64,000 nt of DNA from Theocolax elegans (lineage: Eukaryota > Arthropoda > Insecta > Hymenoptera > Cerocephalidae), in assembly GCA_026168455.1 (NCBI GenBank), contig CM047427.1, forward strand, positions 37,700,905 through 37,764,904, read 5' to 3'. Position numbers and translations under genes: made by a program. Numbering within the stretch: position 1 is the first letter of the stretch; every line of letters starts with the position of its first letter. The notes under the pieces are model-generated. The model was given only the letters and a program-made list of their open reading frames with translations. It ran no database searches and was not told where the DNA came from. Below, one piece after another: positions 23,344-35,910 of this stretch.

Positions 23344-24515
23344 TTAAGCTTGCCTCTGGTATTTTGTTTGCGCATCTCTCACATTTCTCTCATCACTTCC
23401 AAATTGTCTTTTGTAACCAAGAGTTCGATTCTCTTGGTTAAATCTCGCATACCTTATAATACCGCGTCCTCTTCCACGTCTCTCGTTGCTCGCATCTCTT
23501 GTGCTGGGATTTGGGCAATTCTCAGCCTTATGGTCCCGTGTAAATTGCCTACAATTGTAGCACAATTTTTCTCCCGAGTTTTTCCTGGGACAGTCACGAC
23601 TAATATGCCCATATTTGTGACACTCGTAGCAACGCATCCCTTCTATTTGTGCGGCAGCCAGAGCTACTCTAGGCTCCACACTAGTGCTCACTGTCGCACC
23701 TCCGCTTCCCTTCCTCATCACTTCATGCTGTAAAAGAAATGTTTTTAATTGATTATAGTTTAGATCCTTACCCGTCGCGTTTTTGTTCACAAAATTAAGT
23801 TCGTGAATCTGTGGCACTTCTCGTACTATTGCATTATAAAAGGCATCACGAATCTCAGATTCAGCAAACGGCTGAGTATGACGAATATTATTATGTGTTC
23901 TTATTATCTCATCAAATTTGTCAACGAAAACTGATACTCTCTCTTTATGTTTGAACACCAAAGAATACAACTGTTTCCTTAAGTTAACAGACGATAAACT
24001 ACATTCACATCTCTTAATTTCCTTAATTTTTTCCAGCATCTCTTTCGGGTCTTTAATATCAATTAATTTGGCATGATAATTTTGATCGATGTGATTTATT
24101 AAAATGTCTCTGACTTTAAACTGATCTCGCGTTAACATTTCTCTTTCCGTCGCGTCTCGTTTTTCAGAGTTTTCATCAATAATGTACATTAAATCCAAGG
24201 CAATTAATTCCGAAGTAAAGTAATCCATAAACAGTTCGTATTTCATTTGTACCGATAATTTATAATCTTTCTTTGTACTCGTATCTCTCACATTCAGTAA
24301 TTTAATCGCGTTTTTAAACTCACTCATGTCATTCGATTTGTTAAAATTTTTAGTTTCCGAATTATTTTCTTTCTCTAATTCCGATCTAATTAATTTTACT
24401 ATATCCGTTTTCGATATAACGTCATGCCCCGAATTTTCCGTTGAATTATGTGCAATATCTTCAGAATCATTTTCATTATTATCACAAAACTCATCTCTTA
24501 CCTCTTTCATTTCCC
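23344..24515 (-). pseudogene. Copia gag, C-terminal part (3' of the nested insertion)
   Basis: Gag forms the particle and binds RNA. From 24515 down to 23344 the frame is open and contains a capsid-like alpha-helical region (UBN2-type, MKYELFMDYF to VSVFVDKFDEI), then a CCHC knuckle CYECHKYGHISRDC, then a second with wider spacing CYNCRQFTRDHKAENC (six residues between the second Cys and His instead of four), then an Arg/Gly-rich tail. The ATG at 24555 is inside the foreign element and is not the true start. The frame joins the N-terminal part at 33915 without a shift once the insertion and one TTAA are removed. Confidence 0.88.
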
Positions 24516-24611
24516 TTAAGGGGGTCTCATACTCAATTTTTACCGACCGAGCCAATAGAGTGATAGTATGGTTGAAAAATACTTAAATCTAGATAAATAT
24601 ACAGAATTTCG

Positions 24612-24841
24612 ACAAACTAGAAGATAGGTGCCCTTTCTTTTGTAGTTATGTATCACTGTGCAAAGTTTCTATTTATTATATTGAGGCATTGAAGAGAAAA
24701 CCTTGTATGAAAATCCCTATCTGCGGCGTCCACATAATGAAATTTTCGTACAAGGTTTTCTCTTACACGCATCAATAAAATGACTTGAAACTTTGTATAG
24801 AAGTAAATAATTATTTAATAAAGGGCATCTAACTGTTTGTT
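24612..24841. repeat. Palindromic MITE-like hairpin (~230 bp)
   Basis: The left half (AGATAGGTGCCCTTT, then GCAAAGTTTC, then AGAGAAAACCTTGTA) is the imperfect reverse complement of the right half (TACAAGGTTTTCTCT, GAAACTTTG, AAAGGGCATCT). Almost the whole segment folds back on a ~25-nt loop near 24722. No target duplication is clear. Confidence 0.75.
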
Positions 24842-25179
24842 TTGCATAATTTTATAAAATTAAAAGTAGTTTTATTATCATTATTAAAAGAATATTTTAC
24901 GCTAGATGGCAGTACGCACGGATCATGGCAAGCAAGAATATGCATTCGCCGCCGCCATTATCGACATCACGCATGCGCATTTGTTTCAGACTCGAGACAA
25001 ATAGCCGAGCAAAATAATTTGATTTGACTCCTACAAAATTTTTAAATACGTGTCATACTTATACTCATATTATGACTAGTTGAATTTTCGACATGGCAAA
25101 TTGAACCGTACTACGTATTTATCATAAATTCAATGTAAAAGGAAACGTACTGCTGCAAGAATCCGGCATATCTATCGCT
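24842..25179. other. Spacer left of the satellite array
   Basis: Mixed sequence inside the TTAA element, with a GC-richer patch at 24903-24990; no gene recognised. Confidence 0.5.
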
Positions 25180-28100
25180 CGACCCAAGGGAGCGGATCAA
25201 AAATCGAGTGGCGAGCCGTGTTCCGCTCCCGTGGGTTCTGATATTGTTGTATTTGAGAGTAATGCCGTTTTTACTGCTTGGTAAACCGAAAAATTAATGG
25301 AATTGTAGACACTTCGTGATGATTTTCATAAGATTCTTTAACACGTATATCGTACTACTCAGATATATCGTGTCATTTGAAACGTCAAACTGCGCTGTAA
25401 TGTAAAAGTACGATACATATAATATAAAAGAAAACCGTAAGATGGAACCTGCGAGTATATCTACAGACCCAAGGGAGCGGATCAAAAATCGAGTGGCGAG
25501 CCGTGTTCCGCTCCCGTGGGTTCTGATATTGTTGTATTTGAGAGTAATGCCGTTTTTACTGCTAGGTAAACCGAAGAATTGATGGAACTGTAGACACTTC
25601 GTGATGATTTCCATAAGATTCTTTAACACGTATATCGTACTACTCAGATATATCGTGTCATTTGAAACGTCAAACTGCGCTGTAATGTAAAAGTACGATA
25701 CATATAATATAAAGAAAACCGTAAGATGGAACCTGCGAGTATATCTACAGACCCAAGGGAGCGGATCAAAAATCGAGTGGCGAGCCGTGTTCCGCTCCCG
25801 TGGGTTCTGATATTGTTGTATTTGAGAGTAATGCCGTTTTTACTGCTTGGTAAACCGAAAAATTAATGGAATTGTAGACACTTCGTGATGATTTTCATAA
25901 GATTCTTTAACACGTATATCGTACTACTCAGATATATCGTGTCATTTGAAACGTCAAACTGCGCTGTAATGTAAAAGTACGATACATATAATATAAAAGA
26001 AAACCGTAAGATGGAACCTGCGAGTATATCTACAGACCCAAGGGAGCGGATCAAAAATCGAGTGGCGAGCCGTGTTCCGCTCCCGTGGGTTCTGATATTG
26101 TTGTATTTGAGAGTAATGCCGTTTTTACTGCTTGGTAAACCGAAAAATTAATGGAATTGTAGACACTTCGTGATGATTTTCATAAGATTCTTTAACACGT
26201 ATATCGTACTACTCAGATATATCGTGTCATTTGAAACGTCAAACTGCGCTGTAATGTAAAAGTACGATACATATAATATAAAAGAAAACCGTAAGATGGA
26301 ACCTGCGAGTATATCTACAGACCCAAGGGAGCGGATCAAAAATCGAGTGGCGAGCCGTGTTCCGCTCCCGTGGGTTCTGATATTGTTGTATTTGAGAGTA
26401 ATGCCGTTTTACTGCTTGGTAAACCGAAAAATTAATGGAATTGTAGACACTTCGTGATGATTTTCATAAGATTCTTTAACACGTATATCGTACTACTCAG
26501 ATATATCGTGTCATTTGAAACGTCAAACTGCGCTGTAATGTAAAAGTACGATACATATAATATAAAAGAAAACCGTAAGATGGAACCTGCGAGTATATCT
26601 ACAGACCCAAGGGAGCGGATCAAAAATCGAGTGGCGAGCCGTGTTCCGCTCCCGTGGGTTCTGATATTGTTGTATTTGAGAGTAATGCCGTTTTTACTGC
26701 TTGGTAAACCGAAAAATTAATGGAATTGTAGACACTTCGTGATGATTTTCATAAGATTCTTTAACACGTATATCGTACTACTCAGATATATCGTGTCATT
26801 TGAAACGTCAAACTGCGCTGTAATGTAAAAGTACGATACATATAATATAAAAGAAAACCGTAACATGGAAACTGCGAGTCTATCTACAGACCCAAGGGAG
26901 CGGATCAAAAATCGAGTGGCGAGCCGTGTTCCGCTCCCGTGGGTTCTGATATTGTTGTATTTGAGAGTAATGCCGTTTTTACTGCTAGGTAAACCGAAGA
27001 ATTGATGGAACTGTAGACACTTCGTGATGATTTCCATAAGATTCTTTAACACGTATATCGTACTACTCAGATATATCGTGTCATTTGAAACGTCAAACTG
27101 CGCTGTAATGTAAAAGTACGATACATATAATATAAAAGAAAACCGTAAGATGGAACCTGCGAGTATATCTACAGACCCAAGGGAGCGGATCAAAAATCGA
27201 GTGGCGAGCCGTGTTCCGCTCCCGTGGGTTCTGATATTGTTGTATTTGAGAGTAATGCCGTTTTTACTGCTAGGTAAACCGAAGAATTGATGGAACTGTA
27301 GACACTTCGTGATGATTTCCATAAGATTCTTTAACACGTATATCGTACTACTCAGATATATCGTGTCATTTGAAACGTCAAACTGCGCTGTAATGTAAAA
27401 GTACGATACATATAATATAAAAGAAAACCGTAAGATGGAACCTGCGAGTATATCTACAGACCCAAGGGAGCGGATCAAAAATCGAGTGGCGAGCCGTGTT
27501 CCGCTCCCGTGGGTTCTGATATTGTTGTATTTGAGAGTAATGCCGTTTTTACTGCTTGGTAAACCGAAAAATTAATGGAATTGTAGACACTTCGTGATGA
27601 TTTTCATAAGATTCTTTAACACGTATATCGTACTACTCAGATATATCGTGTCATTTGAAACGTCAAACTGCGCTGTAATGTAAAAGTACGATACATATAA
27701 TATAAAAGAAAACCGTAAGATGGAACCTGCGAGTATATCTACAGACCCAAGGGAGCGGATCAAAAATCGAGTGGCGAGCCGTGTTCCGCTCCCGTGGGTT
27801 CTGATATTGTTGTATTTGAGAGTAATGCCGTTTTTACTGCTTGGTAAACCGAAAAATTAATGGAATTGTAGACACTTCGTGATGATTTTCATAAGATTCT
27901 TTAACACGTATATCGTACTACTCAGATATATCGTGTCATTTGAAACGTCAAACTGCGCTGTAATGTAAAAGTACGATACATATAATATAAAAGAAAACCG
28001 TAACATGGAAACCTGCGAGTATCTACAGACCCAAGGGAGCGGATCAAAAATCGAGTGGCGAGCCGTGTTCCGCTCCCGTGGGTTCTGATATTGTTGTATT

Positions 28101-30190
28101 TGAGAGTAATGCCGTTTTTACTGCTTGGTAAACCGAAAAATTAATGGAATGTAGACACTTCGTGATGATTTTCATAAGATTCTTTAACACGTATATCGTA
28201 CTACTCAGATATATCGTGTCATTTGAAACGTCAAACTGCGCTGTAATGTAAAAGTACGATACATATAATATAAAAGAAAACCGTAAGATGGAACCTGCGA
28301 GTATATCTACAGACCCAAGGGAGCGGATCAAAAATCGAGTGGCGAGCCGTGTTCCGCTCCGTGGGTTCTGATATTGTTGTATTTGAGAGTAATGCCGTTT
28401 TTACTGCTTGGTAAACCGAAAAATTAATGGAATTGTAGACACTTCGTGATGATTTTCATAAGATTCTTTAACACGTATATCGTACTACTCAGATATATCG
28501 TGTCATTTGAAACGTCAAACTGCGCTGTAATGTAAAAGTACGATACATATAATATAAAAGAAAACCGTAAGATGGAACCTGCGAGTATATCTACAGACCC
28601 AAGGGAGCGGATCAAAAATCGAGTGGCGAGCCGTGTTCCGCTCCCGTGGGTTCTGATATTGTTGTATTTGAGAGTAATGCCGTTTTTACTGCTAGGTAAA
28701 CCGAAGAATTGATGGAACTGTAGACACTTCGTGATGATTTTCCATAAGATTCTTTAACACGTATATCGTACTACTCAGATATATCGTGTCATTTGAAACG
28801 TCAAACTGCGCTGTAATGTAAAAGTACGATACATATAATATAAAAGAAAACCGTAAGATGGAACCTGCGAGTATATCTACAGACCCAAGGGAGCGGATCA
28901 AAAATCGAGTGGCGAGCCGTGTTCCGCTCCCGTGGGTTCTGATATTGTTGTATTTGAGAGTAATGCCGTTTTTACTGCTAGGTAAACCGAAGAATTGATG
29001 GAATTGTAGACACTTCGTGATGATTTCATAAGATTCTTTAACACGTATATCGTACTACTCAGATATATCGTGTCATTTGAAACGTCAAACTGCGCTGTAA
29101 TGTAAAAGTACGATACATATAATATAAAAGAAAACCGTAAGATGGAACCTGCGAGTATATCTACAGACCCAAGGGAGCGGATCAAAAATCGAGTGGCGAG
29201 CCGTGTTCCGCTCCCGTGGGTTCTGATATTGTTGTATTTGAGAGTAATGCCGTTTTTACTGCTTGGTAAACCGAAAAATTAATGGAATTGTAGACACTTC
29301 GTGATGATTTTCATAAGATTCTTTAACACGTATATCGTACTACTCAGATATATCGTGTCATTTGAAACGTCAAACTGCGCTGTAATGTAAAAGTACGATA
29401 CATATAATATAAAAGAAAACCGTAAGATGGAACCTGCGAGTATATCTACAGACCCAAGGGAGCGGATCAAAAATCGAGTGGCGAGCCGTGTTCCGCTCCC
29501 GTGGGTTCTGATATTGTTGTATTTGAGAGTAATGCCGTTTTTACTGCTTGGTAAACCGAAAAATTAATGGAATTGTAGACACTTCGTGATGATTTTCATA
29601 AGATTCTTTAACACGTATATCGTACTACTCAGATATATCGTGTCATTTGAAACGTCAAACTGCGCTGTAATGTAAAAGTACGATACATATAATATAAAAG
29701 AAAACCGTAACATGGAAACTGCGAGTCTATCTACAGACCCAAGGGAGCGGATCAAAAATCGAGTGGCGAGCCGTGTTCCGCTCCCGTGGGTTCTGATATT
29801 GTTGTATTTGAGAGTAATGCCGTTTTTACTGCTTGGTAAACCGAAAAATTAATGGAATTGTAGACACTTCGTGATGATTTTCATAAGATTCTTTAACACG
29901 TATATCGTACTACTCAGATATATCGTGTCATTTGAAACGTCAAACTGCGCTGTAATGTAAAAGTACGATGCATATAATATAAAAGAAAACCGTAAGATGG
30001 AACCTGCGAGTATATCTACAGACCCAAGGGAGCGGATCAAAATCGAGTGGCGAGCCGTGCTCCGCTCCCGTGGGTTCTGATATTGTTGTATTTGAGAGTA
30101 ATGCCGTTTTTACTGCTTGGTAAACCGAAAAATTAATGGAATTGTAGACACTTCGTGATGATTTCCATAAGATTCTTAAACACTTATATC
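25180..30190. repeat. 285-bp satellite array (about 17.5 units)
   Basis: GACCCAAGGGAGCGG recurs near 25181, 25467, 25750, 26035, 26321, 26605, 26890, 27175, 27460, 27745, 28029, 28312, 28598, 28882, 29167, 29452, 29738 and 30022. Each unit has a hairpin, ACCCAAGGGAGCGGA pairing with TCCGCTCCCGTGGGT (one mismatch). Units fall into a common type (AAAAATTAATGGAATTG) and a rarer type (GAAGAATTGATGGAACTG, seen at about 25575, 26998, 27284, 28706 and, mixed, 28990). Because 285 is divisible by 3, minus-strand ORFs repeat and in places run through three units; I regard these as a by-product of the period. Confidence 0.97.
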
Positions 30191-30508
30191 ATACTTTTTA
30201 CGAATTTTTGGCCTAAAGAATTCATATTCACGCTAGGCGTATGCGTTGTTATTAAGAAACAGTTACACCATTATTTCTCTCTCCCTCTTTGTCGTATTTC
30301 GTTTACGCGCAGACATTCTGCGCGCGCATCCGCTGACCAGCAGTTAATCTAAAAGAGCGGTGTAACAGCTGTAGCCACAGCGATGCCGCGCTTTTTTCGG
30401 CCTGTTTGCTAATCAACCGGAAAGCTAGACGCGTTTGAACATGTGTGTTTTCAATATCTGATCGACCAAGAGTCACCCCTGAACAGTGTGTGTGTACGCT
30501 GCGGCCGT

Positions 30509-30713
30509 CTGTCTATATATACATAGTGTTATGGATATTACATCTGCTCATCCGTAATTCGAAACAGTATTGCAACATAATCAAATTTTGTGTACAGTGT
30601 AGAAAGTGTAAAGTTGTGCAAATGAGTGACAGTGAGAAGTTTAAGTGGATTGGTCTGATCTTCAAACATTCACCAAATACACAGGAAAAATATAGTCGTC
30701 ATTTGGAGGTTAT
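30509..30713 (+). other. Possible promoter and first exon inside the TTAA element
   Basis: TATATATA at 30524-30531 is followed at 30622 by an ATG opening about 32 codons (MSDSEKFKWIGLIFKHSPNT...) that end at a GTAAGA splice-donor-like site near 30718. I do not recognise the peptide. The pattern resembles a 5' exon but could be chance; no continuing exon was identified. Confidence 0.25.
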
Positions 30714-30729
30714 TAGCGTAAGAATCTGC

Positions 30730-32590
30730 TGCTGCTCCTTGTATTAGGTAGACTACACATGCAACATACAATTTTACTGCTACTTATATTGATGTTACTG
30801 CTATCACAAGTGCTAACGAAACAATTTGTAAAATGTGTTATTTATAAAGTACTGCGTGCTTTGTGTTTAGGGGTTATGTTATATAGTATATATTGTTATT
30901 GTTTGTCCTTATATAGCCACCATGTGCAGAGATATTGAATCAAGATTTATTGCTAATGGTATACCTAGAGGTTTGGCTATTACTTCCTGTCTCGGATCCA
31001 CAGCGTCTGCAAGTCCAAAGTTTATTCCTTTCCATGTGTATGCTGCTACGGCCACTGTTGTTATTGCGATTAAGTTCAATTGTCGATTAACTACAATTTT
31101 AAGTATAGTCAGCTTTTTCTGCTGATAATCATCCAGGGAACTGTAGTTGTTCATCAAGGTTCTACTGTACTACAAATGTAAAACTTCTCATGAAGGGTCT
31201 GTATCAACTACTAGAATCTCCTGCTATACTTATGATACTATAGCTATAAATGCTACCAGTTTCTTCTATAATTTGTTTATAATTACCACTTCTGTTACAG
31301 GCACTTATTCTAATGCTTCTTTATTTCCAGGGTGTGCTTTAGCATGTCCTTCATCAGTTTCTTCTACATGTTCAGCGTTTACTACTGCTGTTTCTTCTAG
31401 GACTTACTGCAACATTTGACTGGCTACTGTTGTCAAATAATATGAAAGTGTTTTTCTGATTACGATAAGACTACATGTGCAGGTATAGGATCTAATACTT
31501 CTTATATCGTTTACAGTACTAGAACTCTCGTTGCAACTGCAACTGTTTTTGTAGCTATTCTTTGTAGCACTAGTGCTGCGTTGATATCTTCTAATCATGC
31601 CTTTTTTTCAGAGTCCGCTGTAGCTGCGCGTTCAAGCTCATCTTATGTCGGTGCTTCTTACGTTATATAATTAGATACCTTCAACTGTTAGTACTATATA
31701 TACAGCTGCTTCGCCATTATGCATATGAACCTCAAGCAATGATTGCTGATATTACTGGTATGTATTCATTTTTTATTGCTTGAGCATAGCCTTATAACAC
31801 AAAGTTTTTTACCAATAAATACATTTTAATATTAAGTAATTCTTGTAAATTGTATGCAAAATGTGTTGATTTACAAAAATAAATTTAATACGAAAAAGTT
31901 ACAGCATATACAGATAATTGCAGATACCTTTCAAAGGAAAGTGCAAATTTCTGAACAATTCAACAAATTTAAATGATTATAATTATGTTACTTTATTGAT
32001 GTTTCCAAAAATAATTATTAATGTAATGTAAATATTAATATTTTGTCAAACAGATATAAATAATTCAATTCTTAAAATACTTTTTAAGTTTGAACCAGCG
32101 CTAGGCAAGTATTCGTTCTCGGCTTCTTGCGTAGCTCTGACTTGAACAAGACGTATTAAATATTTAATTGTTATTTTTATAAAATTATATAATATGGTGC
32201 TTATTGATGTTTTATAAAATTTTGTATAAAATTCCAGGTTATACAGGATCATCTACATCTGTCAAACATATGGCTTCTACTACTGCTGCGTACCCAAAAT
32301 GTACTACTACTACTACTACTTGTACTGCTACTATATGACGTACAGTATACGGTTGCTGGTACGAATACACCATCAGTTGATCTTGGTACTACTTCACGTC
32401 ACAGGGTGTGGGTACACTGCTCTTGCTATAAATTTTTTCATTTTCTTCATACAGCTTGTACAGGATCTGTTGTAGATATATATTCAAGGCCTACAGTTGA
32501 CGATGCTCTTTTTCCTTCGCCTACTATTCCTGCTGCTTGGAGAAGGTCTGCTGCTGTTTCAGCTCTTTTTCAATTTATTTTTTACACATT
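30730..32590 (-). pseudogene. Degraded coding-like patches, unknown protein
   Basis: Minus-strand frames here show strong G-first codon bias and Ala/Glu/Val-rich translations broken by stops. Best patches: about 32575-32460 (including AETAADLLQAAGIVGEGKR), about 31430-31255 (including EETAVVNAEHVEETDEGH) and the 82-codon frame 31157-30909. They need several frames and have at least eight stops. Function is unknown; a decayed transposase or captured gene are both possible. Overlapping plus-strand ORFs have the T-rich third positions expected of shadows. Confidence 0.3.
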
Positions 32591-33090
32591 TGCATATAAA
32601 TAAAATATGCAAAATGTGTATAAGCAAAATACACACGTTCATATATTTATTTTTGCATATATGCGAAATATGGTAAATTCTTTAATTGCGTAAAGGAAAA
32701 TGCATATATGGCAAAATATGCAAAATTCTTTAATTACGCATAGCCGTAATGTGTAAAATGTTCTATTTATATAGGGACGAAATACGCAGATTTATATATT
32801 TATTTTTGCATATATGTAAAATATGCAAAATTTTTAATTGCGAATAGGGGAAATATACAAATATATATTTAATTTACTTGCATATATAACAAAATATGCA
32901 AAATTCTTTAATTGCATATAGGCGAAATATGCAAAATCTTCTATTTTGTAGGGACAAAAATTTATTTATTTATTTTTGCTTGTACCCGAAATATGCTAAA
33001 ATCTTTAATTGCGCATAAGGAAAATAAACAAATATATATTTTATTAACTTGCATATATGTCAAAATATGAAAAGTGCTACTTGTATGTTG
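32590..33090. repeat. AT-rich degenerate tandem repeat (~157-bp period)
   Basis: TTTATTTTTGCATATATG-like segments recur near 32650, 32808 and 32963, with AAATATGCAAAATTCTTTAATTG motifs between. Units are diverged. Confidence 0.65.
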
Positions 33091-33290
33091 GTAAAAAAGG
33101 GTAATTTACATTTTATTTATTATCATACATATGCATGATGTATCATCAATTATAGGTAAAATGCGCTAAATATGGATATACAAGCAATTGAAGTAATAGA
33201 TGCCTTTTGTAAGACGATGTTATTAACTAGATTAACATTGCATTAACGTTTCAAGAACCGAAAAATCTATAGGCAGTCATGGCATACGTA

Positions 33291-33506
33291 TTTTTTGTTT
33301 TATTTATGATTTTAACGTCGCTTTTTTTATGCTCCCATATTGGTGCTAATCAGCGATGGAGGTCATACAACGTTTTTGTTAAGAAAGCACTTGTTGAAAA
33401 TACATTCCCCAGTGGTACTTGCATCAATCGGCCGGGGTCGGGAATCGAACTTGGGACTTCCAGATTACGAGCCCGACGCCCTAACCGACCGAGCCATCGC
33501 AGGCCT
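33291..33506 (-). mobile_element. tRNA-derived SINE (216 bp) with target duplication
   Basis: The minus strand starts with a tRNA-like head: a box-A match (TGGCTCGGTCGG), an anticodon-loop-like CTCGTAA and a perfect box B (GTTCGATTCCC). The T-stem and acceptor stem do not pair well, so it is not a working tRNA gene. A non-tRNA body and an A-rich tail (T-run at 33291-33296 on the plus strand) follow. Flanks TGGCATACGTA (33280-33290) and TGGCATACATA (33507-33517) match at 10 of 11 bases, a typical SINE target duplication. It lies within the TTAA element. Confidence 0.85.
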
Positions 33507-33914
33507 TGGCATACATATAACCGAAATGCGCATATAATACGTATAAACTAAATAGATATAAAATCCGTAAACGAAACATAAGTATACAATTGATATGTAT
33601 ATATATATAAATATATATATGTGATGGCATAGTAATAATAAATAGAATGCGGATTGATGAAATACGGATTATAATAGATATAATAGAAAATACGTATAAG
33701 TCAAATACGTTATTTTTTAATTTTTATATTGAAAAAAAACAGTCACACTGTTTTATATTACGATGCTCTGGACATCAATGGCGCCATCTACGATTACTTC
33801 GATTATGACTTTCCACAGATGGCGCTCTTGATGAAAGTTACTATTTTTTACATAACCTGCATTACCGGCGGTTAGAACGGTAAAATCGCAGAATTGAGTA
33901 TGAGACCCCCTTAA

Positions 33915-34634
33915 CACCTCTCGTCCTTCACGAATGCATCCTCTCATCTCCGAACACATTCGTCTCATCTCATCGTTGAGGTTGCGCATCTCATCAATAT
34001 TTTCTCTCAAGTTGTTTTGTTGTGATATGTCGCGTCCCGTCATTGAATCAAAGAAATTGTTTATGTCCGTGACCACCATGTCTACCCGGATCATCAAATT
34101 CGCAACAGGTTGCATTTTCTCCTCAATAACTTGAGTGACTCTTTCCATCACATTTCTCGTCTCACCCATCTCATCTGAAAAATCATCTCTTTTAATATTA
34201 GGCAATTTAGTTTTGTTTTTAATTCGCATGCTTATGTTGCATTTTTCATCAGCAATAATCAACGGCGCATTTTTATTTAACACATTCGCTTCCATGAAAT
34301 TTCGCTTCTCGTTTATTATCGAATCTCGTTTATCGCTCATCTCAGAGTCCGTTTCGCATTCAATATCTCTGCCCATCTCTTCACCCTTCACGTCCACGTC
34401 TCTCAGGTCGACCTCAAACGCATCATCGTTCAACTCATCGCTTGTAATAGCCATCTCTTTCGCATCATTCAAATCCCATTTAATCATTTCAGATTTTACT
34501 AAATTGCCTAATTCGGTAGAGGGGTAAGTAATTAGCTGGTTTTTGACCGGAATGGTCAGTACTTCCCTTTTATTGCGCCTAGCCTTGATTGCTTCAGATA
34601 CCACTCGAATCTGATCTCCTGATAGGTGATCCAT
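33915..34634 (-). pseudogene. Copia gag, N-terminal part (5' of the nested insertion)
   Basis: The ATG at 34634 (MDHLSGDQIRVV) opens 240 codons that run without a stop to the TTAA insertion site at 33914; beyond it the frame continues into foreign sequence to 33753. The region is highly charged and predicted to be helical, with many Met, Asp, Glu and Arg and a coiled-coil-like stretch (NLRENIDEMRNLNDEMRR). No catalytic motif. It belongs to one ORF with 24515-23344. Whether this long acidic N-terminus is typical of the family I cannot say. Confidence 0.8.
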
Positions 34635-35885
34635 ATCTGAAAAACATGTATCGCAATCAGCTGATGGTTCAACCTCTTGAACACAAAGCTGTTAAACCAT
34701 CAGCGAATGTAGCCAACTAACACTTGAACACAAAGTGTAGCCAACCACATCCCCACTAATGCACTGCGAGAAGGTACGACGCCTGCAGCACATCAGCAGA
34801 CCAGCTGTGCCGATGAATGCAACTTTTAAAACACTTTAATAATTATTATTTATTATGTACACAGGGTACATGTGAATCCGGATTCTGTTGTGAAAATTAT
34901 TTACTTTTCAAGAAGGTCTAGACCAACCTTCTGTCCGGGGAAACTCTTCTCATGTCAATTCTCATTTTAAAAAGCGCATCACTTTGTTAACGTTAACTTG
35001 TACTTAATATCCTTTCAAAGTTGCTTAGACATTTGTTGGACCGATATTGTATTACATGCGGTACGAGAAAGAGGAAAAAGAAAGAAAAGGAAAGGAAGAT
35101 CAGCTGATCCGAAATTAGCGCGCAAGATCCTGCCTATCTAGCTTTTCGTCCACCACACTTCGCGCTTCTTTGCATCGAGAACGCCCCGCTCCGCGCTCAC
35201 CTAGTCTCGCTCGTTTCCCTACTACGTAAGTACGCGTCTCCGCTCTCTTTCCCACTTCGCGCGCGCCCGAACTCGCGCTTCTCCCGTACACGCCCGACTC
35301 CCGTACTCGCCCTTCTCTCTCTTTCTCGAGTGTTCCCGAGCTCGTTCGGCCGCTCCCGCCTCGCGCTCTCCTTCTCGCTCGCACTCTCGCTCTCCTTCTC
35401 ACTCGCACTCTCACTCTGCTATTCCTATTTCGTCGCTCACGTGTTCCCGCCTCATGCAATACCCGGTGCAAACAAATGCCGCGCTCTGACCTTTCCAAGG
35501 TCCTGTTCCACGAATTTTTCGAACAAAAGACAAACGTGTCTATGAACATTTTTCCTCATCACACTCACAATTTTTCGCATCTAGGCTTTTCTCATCGCAT
35601 CCACACAAGATTAATAATAGATTAATAAATAAATTAATAAAATTAATAAACCATGAATACCGGCCGGTGAATTTGCATAACATGTTAGTCTAAGATCGCA
35701 TCGCACAACGATATCGTTTTAAACACAAATCACCGCGTCGCTATCAAATCGATTTTCGCTTCACTTAATTAATATTTCCACCTACCCTTGGTGATGCTGC
35801 TCGTCGTCTTCTCACCTTTTTCCGACAACCTGGCTATTCGCGCCTCTTACCAAAATAAGATCCTTCTCAGAATTCCCCGCGCAAA
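34635..35885 (-). other. Copia 5' leader
   Basis: About 1.25 kb lies between the primer site and the gag ATG. It contains an extreme pyrimidine-rich tract on the plus strand (about 35240-35420, CTC/TCG runs) and a small repeated segment at 34660-34745 (TTGAACACAAAG, GTAGCCAAC). ORFs over the pyrimidine tract are low-complexity artefacts. Confidence 0.6.
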
Positions 35886-35910
35886 TGGAAGCGGTGGTGG
35901 GCCGATAACC
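35886..35910 (-). promoter_or_regulatory. Copia primer-binding site (initiator tRNA-Met 5' half)
   Basis: Directly after the 5' LTR the minus strand reads GGTTATCGGCCCACCACC. The plus strand of this segment resembles the D-to-anticodon part of insect initiator tRNA-Met (GGAAGCG...TGGGCC.ATAACC) with a few mismatches. Insect Copia elements are known to prime from a cleaved half of that tRNA. Confidence 0.8.

Larger units (their letters stand above)
24520..33910. mobile_element. 9.4-kb TTAA-flanked element inside Copia gag
   Basis: TTAA occurs at 24516-24519 and 33911-33914. Just inside, the left end reads GGGGGTCTCATACTCAATT and the right end is its exact reverse complement, a 19-bp perfect terminal inverted repeat; after a short indel both continue TTTTACCG. 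Excising the element and one TTAA leaves gag in frame. Contents: palindromic MITE, 5-kb satellite array, exon-like and degraded coding patches, AT-rich repeats and a SINE. TTAA targeting is typical of the piggyBac superfamily, but no transposase is recognised, so it is a non-autonomous element of inferred class. Confidence 0.85.

Noticed and set aside
26717..27478. 253-codon minus-strand ORF with repeated hydrophobic peptide in the satellite
   Set aside because: Arises because the 285-bp unit is divisible by three and two rarer units lack a stop; other units are closed, and no start or splice context supports a gene.
25180..30190. CRISPR array
   Set aside because: Repeats are 285 bp with no unique spacers, in a eukaryotic setting.
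31159..31419. 90-codon plus-strand ORF, Thr/Ser-rich
   Set aside because: The opposite strand has the stronger codon signal (G at first positions); this frame looks like its shadow.
33418..33506. Functional tRNA-Thr(CGU) gene
   Set aside because: Boxes A and B are good, but acceptor and T stems do not pair, and a SINE body, A-rich tail and target duplication follow.
35115..35549. 144-codon Arg-rich minus-strand ORF
   Set aside because: Low-complexity translation of a pyrimidine-rich tract in the Copia leader.
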